64,000 nt of DNA, from positions 1-64,000 of the forward strand of contig NZ_FOXD01000017.1 of the NCBI RefSeq assembly GCF_900115625.1, given 5' to 3'. The translations under genes were made by a program, and so were the position numbers. The notes beneath the pieces are model-generated. The model saw only the letters and a program-made list of their open reading frames with translations, ran no database searches and was not told where the DNA came from. This DNA comes from Salibacterium halotolerans (lineage in GTDB: Bacteria; Bacillota; Bacilli; Bacillales; Marinococcaceae). Shown here piece after piece: positions 1 through 12,231 of the stretch (its first letter is position 1; each line of letters opens with the position of its first letter).

Positions 1-111
1 TTCGAGGTCGATGATTTTTCATCGGACACTCCGTACTATACCAAGGGGGCTCTTTTTTGTTCAAAACTCACATTTTCCCCTAACAGGAATGCTCCCTATC
101 CTCATAAACGG

Positions 112-165
112 CTATTTGCTTTCATCGATGTTATGCTTAAGTTGTTCCGTATCGACACAGGCCAC
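112..165 (-). pseudogene. 3' tail remnant of a toxin-like gene (second copy)
   Basis: Read on minus, this stretch encodes DTEQLKHNIDESK followed by TAG, nearly the same as the DTEQLQHNIDE tail of the broken gene ending at 557. The frame is closed by a stop about 20 codons upstream, so only the tail survives. It suggests that a tandem paralogue once stood here and was deleted. The rest of 1-240 shows no gene I can support. Confidence 0.5.
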
Positions 166-240
166 ATCTTCAAGGGGGAGAAAGGGAGAGACTGCCGCTT
201 TACTTCTGCTTATTTACAGTAATCACGACAGACGAACAAA

Positions 241-546
241 CTAGAAAAATGAACTGATAACCGGCCACCCGTTTTTCCATTCAAAGAACAAAAGACCGAC
301 TATCGTTATCAATAGGCCAATCCGAAAGTGATCAAATCTAACTTGTTTTTCTTTGTAATGCATGCGAATGAAATTCGTCACTGCACCAATCCATACTATA
401 AATATCAAAATTCTCATGGATACACTCAACCATGAAATGGTAAATAGGGTTTCTGCAACCTCTGGCGTGAAACCAGCTATAGAAAAGGCACTAACTATCA
501 TAGTAATAAACAAAACAACACATACATTTAATACTTTCAGTAACAT
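241..546 (-). CDS. small three-helix membrane protein, possible immunity protein
   Basis: A 101-residue protein that I do not recognise by family. I chose the ATG at 546 because GGAG stands 8 nt before it; a longer frame starting at 588 would overlap the upstream gene. Three hydrophobic segments are visible: LLKVLNVCVVLFITMIVSAF near the N terminus, a central one around ISWLSVSMRILIFIVWIGAV, and IGLLITIVGLLFF near the C terminus. It follows directly the 3' end of a toxin-like membrane protein gene and is followed by a duplicated tail of that gene. This layout is typical of polymorphic toxin and immunity loci, so an immunity role is an inference from context only. Confidence 0.5.
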   Translation of the reverse strand: MLLKVLNVCVVLFITMIVSAFSIAGFTPEVAETLFTISWLSVSMRILIFIVWIGAVTNFIRMHYKEKQVRFDHFRIGLLITIVGLLFFEWKNGWPVISSFF

Positions 547-556
547 ACGTACTCTC

Positions 557-1366
557 CTATCCTCGTGAACGACTGTTTGTTTGTTCATCGATGTTATGCT
601 GCAGCTGTTCCGTATCGGCGTGGTCTACATTGTTTACGTTCCCATCCATCAAACGGTTCCAGCCATTAGAGAACATATCCCCCAGTTTATGAAACCCGTT
701 CATTATTGGTTTTTTGAAAGTGTTGGTAAATGCGGTCTGTTTGAAACCATTCATAACATCAACAGCAATATTCATCTTTTTCTTTTGTGTTGAGGTCATC
801 GTTTTTCCAATCGTTTGATTGGCCATGGTCGTCGAATTAGCTCCCCATGGGAAGAAGATAGCTGTAATTAACGCACCCGTGAGAAATGATGAAAGGGTCA
901 ACCCATTTCCAAGTGCCCAGTCACCAAGTGCAGTAGTACTTCCTCCTATCCCGGAAGCTGCGAATACCCTCTTCAATTTGTTCGCGAAACCAAGAGCCAT
1001 AAATCCGCTACCCAGTACAGCCAGAGACCCGCCAGTTATAGCACCTGCTGTGATATCTACCACCGCTTTTTTCATGTCAAAGGCTGAAGGATCTTCTAAT
1101 AAAATGGCAAAGTGTTGAACAGAGGGAATGCCTCCCCCCAATGAGAAGCCCCATTTTCATGAGACCAAAAACTCCGGAAAGTTTGGACCAGCCTGCTGAT
1201 AATTTTGTCATCGCCCAGCCGGCAAACCTATTGAGCGCAAGGTGGGATCTTGTTCCTAACATAAACGCTGCCCGTGTGCTGAGCAGTGCTCCGGCCATCT
1301 TGCCTGCTAGTGGAATGAACACGGTTCCCAATACAATGCACCGGCGGTGAGCGCATTAAAGTTATC
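557..1366 (-). pseudogene. frameshifted toxin-like membrane protein, 5' truncated
   Basis: Two reading frames join into one sensible protein if two frameshifts are undone. One is in a run of six C/G at about 1134-1139: the upstream frame reads GVFGLMKMGLLIGG and the downstream frame continues GGIPSVQHFAILLEDPSAFD. The second is near 1330, where DNFNALTAGAL continues as LGTVFIPLAGKMAGALLS. The result is Gly/Ala-rich with several hydrophobic stretches (for example ITAGAITGGSLAVLGSGFMALGF, described here only by its ends ITAG and LGF) and a charged C-terminal tail. No intact N-terminal domain or start is visible upstream. It resembles C-terminal parts of Bacillus polymorphic (LXG/T7SS-type) toxins, but I cannot name the family. 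The first frameshift sits in a homopolymer, so a sequencing error there is possible; two shifts plus a missing 5' end favour decay. Confidence 0.5.
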
Positions 1367-2098
1367 TCCACATTTATGTATATGTATCGAAAAATAGTCA
1401 CCTTAAAAAAGCAGTCATGAATTGATTCTTTCTATTAAATATTTTTATCACAGGAAAGGTTTTCCTTCAATTCATTTTTCTTTAAGCGATGTTTCATGGT
1501 GATAAAAATAAGACATTGGACATACATCTTACGAAATAATAAAAATAAAAGACTGTCAGTAATTTATTTTCATTAAAATAATCTTAATTTTATAACTATT
1601 TTAATTACAGGAATCTTTGATCTTACATTTCCTTCATGAACCGGGCTGTTACTGTAATTTGATGTAAAAATAATGGATACGATATAACACTAATGTGAAA
1701 CCGGGAACACGACCATTGTCTCTTTTTACATTTAATACTTTTTACCTTTTTTCGTTACTTCTATTACAATATCCGACACTCATTGATTTGCAAAAAAAGA
1801 GCAGGGCGCGGCCTGCCCTGCTCTTTCTCCGTTTTGTTTATTGTTCTAAAAGTCATAGGTCTTTTTTAAAGGTGCAGGAAAATACACCTTCAACCAAGCC
1901 AAATGGTGTTGGTTCTAATAAAGGTGCTTCTTTAGTAGCAAGTGGAATATTCCGCCAAACTTTACGTTTCAAGTTCCGTAAGCTTGCGCACCCACTGACT
2001 GCCGGTACATCCCTGCAGCGAATGAACACCACAAATGCAGCACCGTCCGCAATCCAGGTTGCTCCTGGGAACGTTCCGTTTGACCTAAACCAAAAAAA
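1367..2098. other. AT-rich intergenic region downstream of tmRNA
   Basis: I see no convincing gene in these 730 bases. They hold an 11-bp inverted repeat (ATTTTTATCAC at 1441-1451, its complement at 1499-1509) and one terminator-like hairpin at 1799-1823. A minus-strand frame at 1853-2107 exists, but its start lies inside the tmRNA terminator and it has no ribosome binding site. The region lies just past the tmRNA 3' end, a common integration site for islands. No second copy of the tmRNA 3' end was seen to the left. Confidence 0.5.
1799..1823 (-). terminator. terminator-like hairpin
   Basis: Arms GAGCAGGG (1799-1806) and CCCTGCTC (1816-1823) form a perfect 8-bp stem. On minus it is followed by seven T residues (1792-1798). 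No clear gene reads into it; it may end a decayed transcript or read-through from tmRNA. Confidence 0.6.
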
Positions 2099-2126
2099 CA
2101 TAAGCATCCCAAAAGGGACACTTATG
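2092..2126 (-). terminator. ssrA terminator
   Basis: Read on minus, CATAAGTGTCCC, a TTTT loop and GGGATGCTTATG form a 12-bp stem with two G-U wobbles, followed by seven T residues at 2098-2092. It lies 25 nt past the CCA end of the tmRNA gene. Confidence 0.85.
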
Positions 2127-2151
2127 CTTTAATTCAGTTCATTCTTATGTA

Positions 2152-2788
2152 TGGTGGAGACGGTGGGACGTGTAATTCCATGCTTTCGCTATGGCACTGA
2201 CTATATCTTGAACCTGAAAAGTTCAGGTTCCCCGGCGTATTATACGGAATGTAAATTTGCGTCATGCAGTATTCCGTATCCTAGTACCACCCGGTGGGCG
2301 GCCTATAAGTCGATACACGGCTGAAGGATTGCTCCTCACACCGCTCGATGTTGCCATCCTGCAGTGTCTGCAGTATCAGGTTTCACCGATTAAGCCGGAT
2401 TATTCACTTATGTGTTGCCACATAAGGCGACTAATTACTAATCGAACCCACGTCCAGAGATATCGCTGACTGAGCTTCTACGAGCGTAGTCACTATATTA
2501 TGATTCGCCGCTGCTTTGGCTTAGTGACAAGCCGCCGCATGGCTAGTCTGATTGGTCTCTTCTGCCAGCCTCAGACGGTGGCTGGACAGCGTAGCCCACT
2601 ATTAGTGAGACCCCGTATCACTCCACATGGGCGATGGAGAGCGGGATCCGCAGAAAACTGCTTATGCAGCTACTGCGAGGTTTTCTTCTTGTTTGCCAGT
2701 TATTATTGGCGTGGGCCTTTTTCGAGGCCTGCCCAGCTCGGCTCGCAACTCAGCCTCGACCTATCTCTGTCGAAGCCGTGTCGTCCCC
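2152..2788 (-). ncRNA. ssrA: tmRNA gene, interrupted by a group I intron
   Basis: tmRNA rescues ribosomes stalled on broken mRNA by acting as alanyl-tRNA and then as a short mRNA that adds a degradation tag. The 5' end GGGGACG (2788-2782) pairs with CGTCTCC next to the 3' CCA (2152). The tag frame lies at 2697-2662 and reads GKQEENLAVAA then TAA; with the tRNA-borne Ala the tag is AGKQEENLAVAA. The T arm is split: GTGGGTTCGAT ends at 2441 and TCCCAC starts at 2168. Joining them gives a normal T stem-loop GTGGGTTCGATTCCCAC. The intervening 272 nt have group I intron features (see the intron entry). The spliced length would be 365 nt, normal for a one-piece tmRNA. smpB lies immediately upstream on the same strand. 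Confidence 0.95.
2169..2440 (-). ncRNA. group I self-splicing intron in the tmRNA T-loop
   Basis: The 272-nt intron follows a U (2441) and ends in G (2169), the standard group I boundaries. P1 forms between exon CGAU and intron GUCG with a U-G wobble at the splice site, extended by intron UA/UA, giving a 6-bp stem with a 5-nt loop. Near the 3' end stands AAGATATAGTC, the hallmark of the P3/P7 3' strands, directly preceded by a hairpin GAACCTGAA/TTCAGGTTC that fits P8. It is followed by CCATAGC-GAAA-GCATGG, a GAAA-capped hairpin that fits P9. Two further hairpins (CCACC/GGGTGG and ACGGAAT/ATTCCGT) lie between the two P7 strands, as in IA-type introns. There is no homing endonuclease frame. Group I introns at the tmRNA T-loop are known from a few bacteria; the subgroup call is my inference. 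Confidence 0.9.
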
Positions 2789-2798
2789 ATTTGTTAAG

Positions 2799-2825
2799 AA
2801 AGGAGATATACTTGAAATCTCCTTT
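2799..2825 (-). other. hairpin in the tmRNA precursor leader
   Basis: AAAGGAGAT (2825-2817 on minus) and ATCTCCTTT form a perfect 9-bp stem between the promoter and the mature 5' end of tmRNA. It probably lies in the part removed by RNase P; the role is unknown. Confidence 0.5.
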
Positions 2826-2834
2826 GGACAATTC

Positions 2835-2862
2835 ATTATAACACATACACGCGCAGATGCAA
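2835..2862 (-). promoter_or_regulatory. ssrA sigma-A promoter
   Basis: -35 TTGCAT (2862-2857), 16-nt spacer, -10 TATAAT (2840-2835) with an extended TG upstream of the -10. It starts just after the smpB stop codon, so tmRNA has its own strong promoter about 45 nt before the mature 5' end. Confidence 0.85.
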
Positions 2863-2866
2863 GGGG

Positions 2867-3340
2867 TTATTCCCCTTTCATCTGGCGCCGTACCGCCCGG
2901 TCCATTTCGCGTTTGGCGTCTTTTTCTTTCAGGGCCTGGCGTTTGTCATATTTCTTCTTCCCTCTGGCAACACCAATTAATACTTTAGCTACACCGCGCT
3001 TAATGTACACTTTCAGCGGTATGACCGAGTAACCGGGTTCCTGGCTTTTGCCGATCAGCTTGTTGATTTCGCGGCGGTGCAGCAGCAGCTTCCGCGTCCG
3101 GAGCGGATCGTGGTTGAACTGGTTGCCTTGTTCATACGGACTGATATGCGCGTTATGGAGAAACATTTCACCGTTATCCACTTTTGCGAAGCTGTCCTTA
3201 ATATTGACCCGTCCGGCGCGGATTGCTTTAATCTCTGTGCCTTTCAGCGCCATCCCGGCTTCAAACGTTTCTTCTATAAAAAAGTCATGACGCGCTTTGC
3301 GGTTCTGCGCGAGTACTCTTCCTTCCGTTTTTGCCGCCAT
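2867..3340 (-). CDS. smpB: SsrA-binding protein SmpB
   Basis: SmpB binds tmRNA and brings it, with EF-Tu, to stalled ribosomes. The 157 residues match the family in length and layout: the OB-fold core begins with [19 protein letters not shown] and contains [18 protein letters not shown] and [13 protein letters not shown], and the lysine/arginine-rich tail ([10 protein letters not shown]...AVRRQMKGE) is the part that enters the decoding centre. It has its own promoter at 3375-3404 and sits directly upstream of ssrA, its RNA partner. Confidence 0.97.
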   Translation of the reverse strand: MAAKTEGRVLAQNRKARHDFFIEETFEAGMALKGTEIKAIRAGRVNIKDSFAKVDNGEMFLHNAHISPYEQGNQFNHDPLRTRKLLLHRREINKLIGKSQEPGYSVIPLKVYIKRGVAKVLIGVARGKKKYDKRQALKEKDAKREMDRAVRRQMKGE

Positions 3341-3374
3341 CTCCCGTTCACCTACTTTACTTCGTCATTTCTAT

Positions 3375-3404
3375 ATCGTAGCAAAACAGGCTGAAAACCG
3401 TCAA
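3375..3404 (-). promoter_or_regulatory. smpB promoter (sigma-A type)
   Basis: TTGACG (3404-3399), 18-nt spacer, TACGAT (3380-3375) on minus, 35 nt before the smpB start and after the rnr stop. Confidence 0.55.
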
Positions 3405-3438
3405 CACAGCGCGGGGTATGACTCCACGCGGAGAGCGG

Positions 3439-5745
3439 CTATTTTTTCTTTTTCTTCTCTTTGTTTTTCGGGGCATTCTGGTAAAAGGCTTTATTGTCAC
3501 CACCGTTATTTTTTCCCTTCTGCCGCCCTTTTTTTGCTTTCGGGTTGTCTTTTTTGGAGCGGTCGCCGCCTTCAATCACAGTCGGGCTGTCTTTTTTCTT
3601 CCGTTTTTTCGGCGGCTTCATGCCGACGATTTCAAAATCGATATCGGCTTCATCCAGGTTCACCTGCAGTACCCGGACATCCACCTGGTCGCCGATGCGG
3701 AAGACATTGGCGGTCCGTTCGCCGATGAGCGCATACTGTTTTTCATCGTAATGATAGTAGTCATCGGTCAGGTAGCTGATGTGCACCATACCCTCGATGG
3801 TGTTTTCGAGTTCGACGAACAAACCGAAGTTGGCAGCCCCGCTGATAAAGCCGGTGAATTCTTCGCCCACTTTGTCTTTCATATACTGCGCTTTCTTCAC
3901 ATCGTCTACTTCCCGTTCGGCGTCCACCGCGCGGCGTTCCATGTCCGAGGAGTGCTTGGCGATATCGGGAAGTTTTTCCCTCCAGGCTTCTTTCGTCTTT
4001 CCGTCGAGGTTTTTCTTCACGAGGTATTCCCGGATCAGACGGTGGACAATTAAGTCCGGATAACGGCGTATCGGGGACGTGAAGTGCGTATAGAAGTCCG
4101 AAGCGAGCCCGAAGTGGCCGAGATTATCCGCATCGTACCTTGCCTGCTGCATGGAACGAAGCAGGACGGTGTTGATTACCGCTTCTTCCGGTTCACCTTT
4201 CACTTCATCAAGCACTTTCTGCATAGCACTTGGGTGAATCGTGTTGGCGGTGCCTTTCACGACGTAGCCGAAGTTGGTCACAAATTCGAGGAACCTCTCG
4301 AGTTTCTCCGGGTCCGGATCTTCGTGAACGCGGTAGATAAACGGCACATTCATCCAGTGGAAATGTTCCGCCACCGTTTCGTTTGCCGCCAGCATGAACT
4401 CTTCAATCAACCGTTCTGCCACAGAGCGGTCGATCAGTTCCACGTCCTGCGGTGTACCGTCTTCGTCGACTTTCACTTCCGCTTCTTTGAAATCAAAATC
4501 AATCGCTCCGCGCGCGAACCGTTTTTCCCGCAGTACAGCCGCGAGTTCTTCCATGTCTTCAAAAAGCGGCACGAGGCTGCTGTATTTTTCTCTCGTTTCT
4601 TCGTCCTGCTGTTCCAGAATCAGGCGCACGTCGCTGTACGTCATGCGTTCATTGGTACGGATAACACTTTCAAAAATGTCGTGATCCACGACCTCGCCCT
4701 TCTCGTTGATTTCCATTTCACAGGACAGGGTAAGACGATCCACCTTCGGGTTCAAACTGCAGATGCCGTTTGAGAGCCGGTGCGGTATCATCGGGATGAC
4801 GCGGTCGACGAGATACACGCTCGTCGCGCGCTCGTAAGCTTCGGTATCAATCGGAGAACCCTGCTCTACGTAATAGCTGACATCGGCAATATGTACGCCG
4901 AGCTTGTAGTTTCCGTTATCAAGTTTCTTCACCTGTACCGCATCGTCGAGGTCTTTCGCGTCGGCGCCGTCAATCGTGACAATCGTTTCGTCACGCAGAT
5001 CCCGGCGCTGGGCGATTTCCTCCTGTTTGATTTCATCAGGGGTGTTATTGGCGTGGTCCAGCGCTTCCTGCGGGAAATCGCCGGGCAGGCCGTGTTTATG
5101 GATAATCGTCAGAATATCGACGCCGGGATCGTTTTTATGCCCGATGATATTTACGACTTTTCCTTCCGCGCTAAATCGTCCTTCCGGATATTTCATGATT
5201 TCGACAACCACTTTATGGCCGTCTACCGCACCGTTTTCCGCTTCCTGTGGAATGAAAATATCGTTATTGATATGTTTATCATCCACTTCCACAAAACCGA
5301 ACGACCGGTTATCGATATACGTCCCGACTACCCGGCTGACGCCGCGCTCAAGAATGCGGACGATCGTACCTTCTGGTTTGGAACCGGACGATTTCTGCTG
5401 CACGCGTACGAGCACGGTATCTTTATTCATGGCGCCGTTCAATTCATGCGCCGGTACGAAAACATCCGCTTCTTCCTTGTTTTCCGGCAGAATAAAAGCA
5501 AAGCCGCGCTGATGGCTCTGCACTTCCCCTTTCATGAGATTCATTTTCTCGGGAATGCCGTAACGGTTGCTGCGGGTGCGGACGATGTCGCCGTTTTCTT
5601 CCATTTCATTCAGTGCTTTCATCAACTGTTTTGTTTCTTCGCCGTCTGTCATTTCAAAGGCATGCTGTATTTCTTCCACCGCCATTGGTTTTGCGGCTTC
5701 TTCTTTCATATATTGCAGTAATTGCTGCTTCTTTTGCTCATCCAT
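3439..5745 (-). CDS. rnr: ribonuclease R
   Basis: RNase R is a processive 3'-5' exoribonuclease that degrades structured RNA and takes part in clearing tmRNA-targeted messages. The 768-residue protein starts at the ATG at 5745, 9 nt after AGGAG; an earlier ATG overlaps the ribosome binding site. An N-terminal winged helix is followed by cold-shock domains, the RNB catalytic domain with the acidic motif [14 protein letters not shown] and the downstream [12 protein letters not shown] segment, and an S1 domain near residues 620-700. The tail from about residue 705 is very rich in lysine. It forms a cluster with secG, est, smpB and ssrA as in other Bacilli. Confidence 0.97.
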   Translation of the reverse strand: MDEQKKQQLLQYMKEEAAKPMAVEEIQHAFEMTDGEETKQLMKALNEMEENGDIVRTRSNRYGIPEKMNLMKGEVQSHQRGFAFILPENKEEADVFVPAHELNGAMNKDTVLVRVQQKSSGSKPEGTIVRILERGVSRVVGTYIDNRSFGFVEVDDKHINNDIFIPQEAENGAVDGHKVVVEIMKYPEGRFSAEGKVVNIIGHKNDPGVDILTIIHKHGLPGDFPQEALDHANNTPDEIKQEEIAQRRDLRDETIVTIDGADAKDLDDAVQVKKLDNGNYKLGVHIADVSYYVEQGSPIDTEAYERATSVYLVDRVIPMIPHRLSNGICSLNPKVDRLTLSCEMEINEKGEVVDHDIFESVIRTNERMTYSDVRLILEQQDEETREKYSSLVPLFEDMEELAAVLREKRFARGAIDFDFKEAEVKVDEDGTPQDVELIDRSVAERLIEEFMLAANETVAEHFHWMNVPFIYRVHEDPDPEKLERFLEFVTNFGYVVKGTANTIHPSAMQKVLDEVKGEPEEAVINTVLLRSMQQARYDADNLGHFGLASDFYTHFTSPIRRYPDLIVHRLIREYLVKKNLDGKTKEAWREKLPDIAKHSSDMERRAVDAEREVDDVKKAQYMKDKVGEEFTGFISGAANFGLFVELENTIEGMVHISYLTDDYYHYDEKQYALIGERTANVFRIGDQVDVRVLQVNLDEADIDFEIVGMKPPKKRKKKDSPTVIEGGDRSKKDNPKAKKGRQKGKNNGGDNKAFYQNAPKNKEKKKKK

Positions 5746-5802
5746 CTGGTTCATCTCCTTTCCTTTCGATGTTTGTATGATTCGATAAGCATAGTTATTG
5801 TT

Positions 5803-6558
5803 CTATTTGTCTGATTCCCAGTCCAGACGCTCCAGAAACTGATAAATGTCTTCATGCAGCTGATCTTTTTCCGGGCCATGGGTGATAACGTGGGACGAAT
5901 CTTCGTACCACTTCAGTGTTTTGTCATCGGATGCTATATTGTCATGAATGACATTGGCGCTCTCCGGATGGACCATCGTGTCCTGCACCGCCTGCACGAT
6001 GAAGGCCGGCGTGTAAATCATGTCGAGAGAATCTTTCACTTCGTCAATGGCTTCATTAATCGAATAAAGCGTATCTACCGGCAGTTCTTCAAACGACTCC
6101 ATTTCCTGTTCCACCTGTTCGTCGTCCTTGTCCTCCATTTTTTTGTAGTCACGAGCATACTGGAGCACTCCCTGGTACAGGCGTTCTTTGTTGTCCGTTG
6201 TAATGGCGGGAGCGCACATTGGTATGATACCCTTCAAATCGAACATGTATCCCGCCTTCAACGTCATCAGGCCGCCCAGAGAAAGACCGGCCACGGCAAT
6301 CTCGTCATATCCTTCGTTGTGCAGGTATTCGACCGCTTTTTCCACATCATACCACCAGATGTCTGCATTCGCGTGCATGATTTCTTCCGGAGACGTTCCA
6401 TGCCCGGTTAAAATCGGGGCGTGGCAGGTATATCCCCGTTTCTGCAGATATCTGCCGAGCATCCGGACATCCGCGGAATTGCCGGTAAAGGCGTGAAGCA
6501 GAAGTACAGCACGGTTTCCTCCCTCAAAAGTGAACGGTTTTGGTGGTACTATTTTCAT
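5803..6558 (-). CDS. est: carboxylesterase (Est30/YvaK type)
   Basis: An alpha/beta-hydrolase of 251 residues that cleaves short-chain esters. The oxyanion-hole motif HAFTG lies at residues 22-26, the nucleophile Ser93 is in GLSLGG, an acidic residue follows in the [12 protein letters not shown] segment, and the catalytic His is in SSHVITHG near the C terminus. Size and motifs agree with Geobacillus Est30 and B. subtilis YvaK, which share this position between secG and rnr. There is no signal peptide, so it is cytosolic. Confidence 0.92.
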   Translation of the reverse strand: MKIVPPKPFTFEGGNRAVLLLHAFTGNSADVRMLGRYLQKRGYTCHAPILTGHGTSPEEIMHANADIWWYDVEKAVEYLHNEGYDEIAVAGLSLGGLMTLKAGYMFDLKGIIPMCAPAITTDNKERLYQGVLQYARDYKKMEDKDDEQVEQEMESFEELPVDTLYSINEAIDEVKDSLDMIYTPAFIVQAVQDTMVHPESANVIHDNIASDDKTLKWYEDSSHVITHGPEKDQLHEDIYQFLERLDWESDK

Positions 6559-6697
6559 CGTTGGTTCCCCTTTCTCTCTCTATGATTCCTTACTCCCAGG
6601 TATCAATATACCCTGTTTTGCATGATTCAAGCCGTTTCTTTCAAAGAAAAAGCCTATTTGTTTTCTGGATTTTATCCGTTCTCACAGCATAAAAAAA

Positions 6698-6722
6698 CAG
6701 CAGGAACATGTGGATCCCGCTG
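6698..6722 (-). terminator. secG terminator
   Basis: CAGCGGGA and TCCTGCTG form an 8-bp stem with one wobble, followed on minus by seven T residues (6697-6691). It separates secG from est. Confidence 0.85.
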
Positions 6723-6753
6723 CTTTCGTTTATCGGCATACGATATTTTCTGT

Positions 6754-6984
6754 TTACAGAAAGTAACCGAGTAACAGAGTCAGCACAAAAAACAGTACAG
6801 CCAGTACAACGGTGGCGCGGCTTAAAAAGGCCTCCACCCCGCGTGCTTTCTGTTTTCCAACCATTTGTTCCGCTCCGCCGGATATAGCTCCGGACAATCC
6901 TGCGCTCCGACCGGACTGCAACAGTACAACGGCAATCAGCGAAAGCGATACAATAATCAGCAGTACGTAAAGCAACGTTTCCAA
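6754..6984 (-). CDS. secG: preprotein translocase subunit SecG
   Basis: SecG is the small third subunit of the SecYEG channel. The 76-residue protein has the usual two membrane helices ([19 protein letters not shown] and [20 protein letters not shown]) joined by the conserved loop [19 protein letters not shown] sigma-A promoter stands at 7020-7048 and a terminator follows. Confidence 0.95.
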   Translation of the reverse strand: METLLYVLLIIVSLSLIAVVLLQSGRSAGLSGAISGGAEQMVGKQKARGVEAFLSRATVVLAVLFFVLTLLLGYFL

Positions 6985-7019
6985 ACCTTACACCTCCACG
7001 TCCATTTCACACTATTGCC

Positions 7020-7048
7020 AATGTAACACAACCCTGTCCCAATGGCAA
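7020..7048 (-). promoter_or_regulatory. secG promoter
   Basis: TTGCCA (7048-7043), 17-nt spacer, TACATT (7025-7020) on minus, about 35 nt before secG. Confidence 0.6.
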
Positions 7049-7049
7049 A

Positions 7050-7200
7050 TGATCTTAAGAAAAGTGCAAGCGCCCTGGAAGTCGCGACAGGTTCTGGACC
7101 GGGCGCGAAGGGCAGCCTGCTGCCCGAAGTCGCACGGGAAGAAACCCCGGGCGGCTGGGCGCTGGAACTGGATCCAGAAATGCCTGAATTTCAGCATTTT
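7050..7200. other. GC-rich structured intergenic element between eno and secG
   Basis: The stretch is much richer in G and C than the flanking spacers and holds several inverted repeats: GGGCAG-CCTG-CTGCCC, GCGCCC facing GGGCGC, and the palindrome CTGGATCCAG. Frames run through on both strands, but none has a ribosome binding site or a recognisable product. It could be a repeat element or an RNA with structure; I cannot name it. Confidence 0.4.
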
Positions 7201-7220
7201 AATCTAAAAAGAAAAGCAGA

Positions 7221-7248
7221 AGCCGCAGCAATAGAGAATGCTGCGGCT
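7221..7248 (-). terminator. eno terminator (end of glycolytic operon)
   Basis: AGCCGCAGCA and TGCTGCGGCT form a perfect 10-bp stem with an 8-nt loop. On minus it is followed by a T-rich tract (TTCTGCTTTTCTTTTT). Confidence 0.85.
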
Positions 7249-7261
7249 GGTGACAGGGTGC

Positions 7262-10089
<2,828 letters not shown>

Positions 10090-10097
<8 letters not shown>

Positions 10098-10851
10098 TTC
10101 TTCCCGCCTCCACAAGTTTCAAAAATGCATCGGGCTTCAGGCTGGCTCCTCCAACAAGCGCGCCGTCAATATGTTCTTTCGCCATGTATCCGTCAATGTT
10201 TTCAGGCTTTACACTGCCGCCGTACTGGATACGCACCTTTTCGGCCGTGTCCTGGTCATACAGTTCCGCCAGCACCTTGCGTACTGTGCCGCACGTTTCA
10301 TCCGCATCCTCCGCGCTGGATGATTTCCCGGTACCGATAGCCCAGATTGGTTCATAGGCAACGACAACGTCAGACGCTTTTTCCGCACTGATGCCTTCAA
10401 AGCCTTTAGTCACCTGTTCCCGTACAACCTGTTCGGTTTCATTGTTTTCACGCTGCTCCAGCGACTCACCGCAGCACATAATAGGCGTGATGCCGTATTC
10501 AAACGCAGCATGAACTTTTTGATTAACGCTTTTGTCGGTTTCGTTGAACATCTCACGGCGTTCGGAGTGACCGATGATGGAATACGTGATGCCGAGATCT
10601 TTCAGTGCAGCCGGACTGATTTCGCCGGTGAACGCACCGCTTTCCTCAAAGTGCATCGTCTGCGCGCCGACATGAACATCCGAGCCTTCTGCTTTATCGT
10701 TCATTTCCTTTAAAAACAGGGCCGGTGCACATACTACCGTTTCCACTTCACTGCTTGACGGGACATTCCCCTTGATTTCTTCGATAAACGACACAGCTTC
10801 TTCATGCGTTTTGTTCATTTTCCAGTTTCCCGCAATAATCGGCTTTCTCAC
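10090..10851 (-). CDS. tpiA: triosephosphate isomerase
   Basis: Interconverts dihydroxyacetone phosphate and glyceraldehyde 3-phosphate. The 253-residue barrel has substrate Lys in GNWKMN, the catalytic His in IIGHSERR, the catalytic Glu and flexible loop in [14 protein letters not shown], and the phosphate-binding [10 protein letters not shown] and [11 protein letters not shown]. It lies between pgk and gpmI in the glycolytic operon. Confidence 0.98.
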
Positions 10852-10882
10852 ACGTAAAACTCCTCTCTGTTATCGCTTTGTG

Positions 10883-12067
10883 TTATCTGTCATCCAGTGC
10901 TGCGACACCCGGCAGTACTTTTCCTTCCATGAATTCAAGCGATGCGCCGCCGCCTGTGGAAATATGGCTCATCTGATCGGCAAGACCGAATTTTTCAACC
11001 GCTGCTGCTGAATCGCCGCCGCCGATGACAGAATACGTGTTTTCAGCTTGCGCAAGTGCTTCGCCAATGCCTCTTGTTCCTTTGGAGAACAGGTCAAATT
11101 CAAAAACACCCATCGGTCCATTCCATAATACCAGTTTCGATGTCTGAATAACATCCGTGTATGCTTCGATAGTCTTCGGTCCGATATCGAGCGCTTCCCA
11201 GTCGGATGGGATGTTGTCGATGTTGACGATTTTCGTATTGGCTTCATTGCTTAAATCGTCTGCGATCGTTACATCAAGTGGCATGTAAAAGTTGACACCC
11301 TTGTCTTCGGCCTTCTGCATATACTCCTTAGCAAGCTCCAGCTTGTCTTCATCCAGCAGCGATTTGCCGATTTCATAGCCTTTGGCTTTCACGAAAGTGT
11401 AGGCAAGTCCGCCTCCGATAATCAGATTGTCGACCTTATCGAGCATGTAATCGATGACCCCGATTTTGTCTTTCACTTTCGCGCCGCCGATAATGGCTGT
11501 GAACGGACGGTCCGGGTCTTCAAGCGCCTGACCGAGCACGTCGAGTTCTTTTTCCATCAAAAGACCCGAAACCGATGGCAGGTGACGGGCGATGCCTTCT
11601 GTGGAAGCGTGCGCCCGGTGCGCTGCGCCGAATGCATCGTTGACGTAAACGTCAGCGAGGGATGCCAGGTTTTTGGAAAGCGTCTCATCGTTCTCTTCTT
11701 CCCCGGCTTCAAAGCGGAGGTTTTCAAGCAGAAGCACTTCACCTTCCGCTAATTCCGATGCTGCTTTTTCCGCTTCGGTGCCATATACTTCATCGACTTT
11801 CTTTACATCTTTCTGAAGTAGACTGCCGAGACGGACAGCTACCGGGCCGAGACGCAGTTCATCGTGTGCTTCGCCTTTCGGACGCCCGAGATGGCTCGCC
11901 AGAATGATTTTCGCTCCCTTTTCCATCATTAGCTGAATGGTCGGAAGTGCCGCACGGATCCGCGTATCATCCGTTACTTCTGCCTGTTCCATCGGCACAT
12001 TAAAATCCACACGGCAGAAAACCGTTTTTCCTTTTAAATCGATATCTCTGATCGACTTCTTGTTCAT
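10883..12067 (-). CDS. pgk: phosphoglycerate kinase
   Basis: Makes ATP from 1,3-bisphosphoglycerate. The 394 residues have the N-terminal substrate domain ([33 protein letters not shown]) and the C-terminal nucleotide domain ([49 protein letters not shown]). Two hairpins separate it from gapA. Confidence 0.98.
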   Translation of the reverse strand: MNKKSIRDIDLKGKTVFCRVDFNVPMEQAEVTDDTRIRAALPTIQLMMEKGAKIILASHLGRPKGEAHDELRLGPVAVRLGSLLQKDVKKVDEVYGTEAEKAASELAEGEVLLLENLRFEAGEEENDETLSKNLASLADVYVNDAFGAAHRAHASTEGIARHLPSVSGLLMEKELDVLGQALEDPDRPFTAIIGGAKVKDKIGVIDYMLDKVDNLIIGGGLAYTFVKAKGYEIGKSLLDEDKLELAKEYMQKAEDKGVNFYMPLDVTIADDLSNEANTKIVNIDNIPSDWEALDIGPKTIEAYTDVIQTSKLVLWNGPMGVFEFDLFSKGTRGIGEALAQAENTYSVIGGGDSAAAVEKFGLADQMSHISTGGGASLEFMEGKVLPGVAALDDR

Positions 12068-12131
12068 GAAAGAGCCTCCTTTAGTTCAGTACTTTTTATC
12101 CATGTTCCCAAAAAACGGGAAGGGGAAAACC

Positions 12132-12209
12132 GGAAGTCTCCACTTCCCCCTTAGAAAAGGGTTTTGACATGGAAAAGAAAGGGAGCGGGGAAATTGACTT
12201 TCCACTCCC
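12132..12209 (-). other. two hairpins between gapA and pgk
   Basis: One hairpin at 12181-12209 pairs GGGAGTGGAAA with TTTCCCCGCTCCC and is followed by a T-rich tract on minus. A second at 12132-12147 pairs GGAAGT with ACTTCC. They may act as partial terminators or RNA-stability elements that let gapA outproduce the downstream genes; this is inference. Confidence 0.55.
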
Positions 12210-12231
12210 TTTCCAATGATTACCGGGGTAT

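Noticed and set aside
1853-2107. 84-codon minus frame past the tmRNA gene
   Set aside because: Its start lies within the ssrA terminator stem, there is no Shine-Dalgarno, and no family is evident. A remnant cannot be excluded.
4780-5721. 313-codon plus frame opposite rnr
   Set aside because: Antisense shadow; the minus frame is an unmistakable RNase R.
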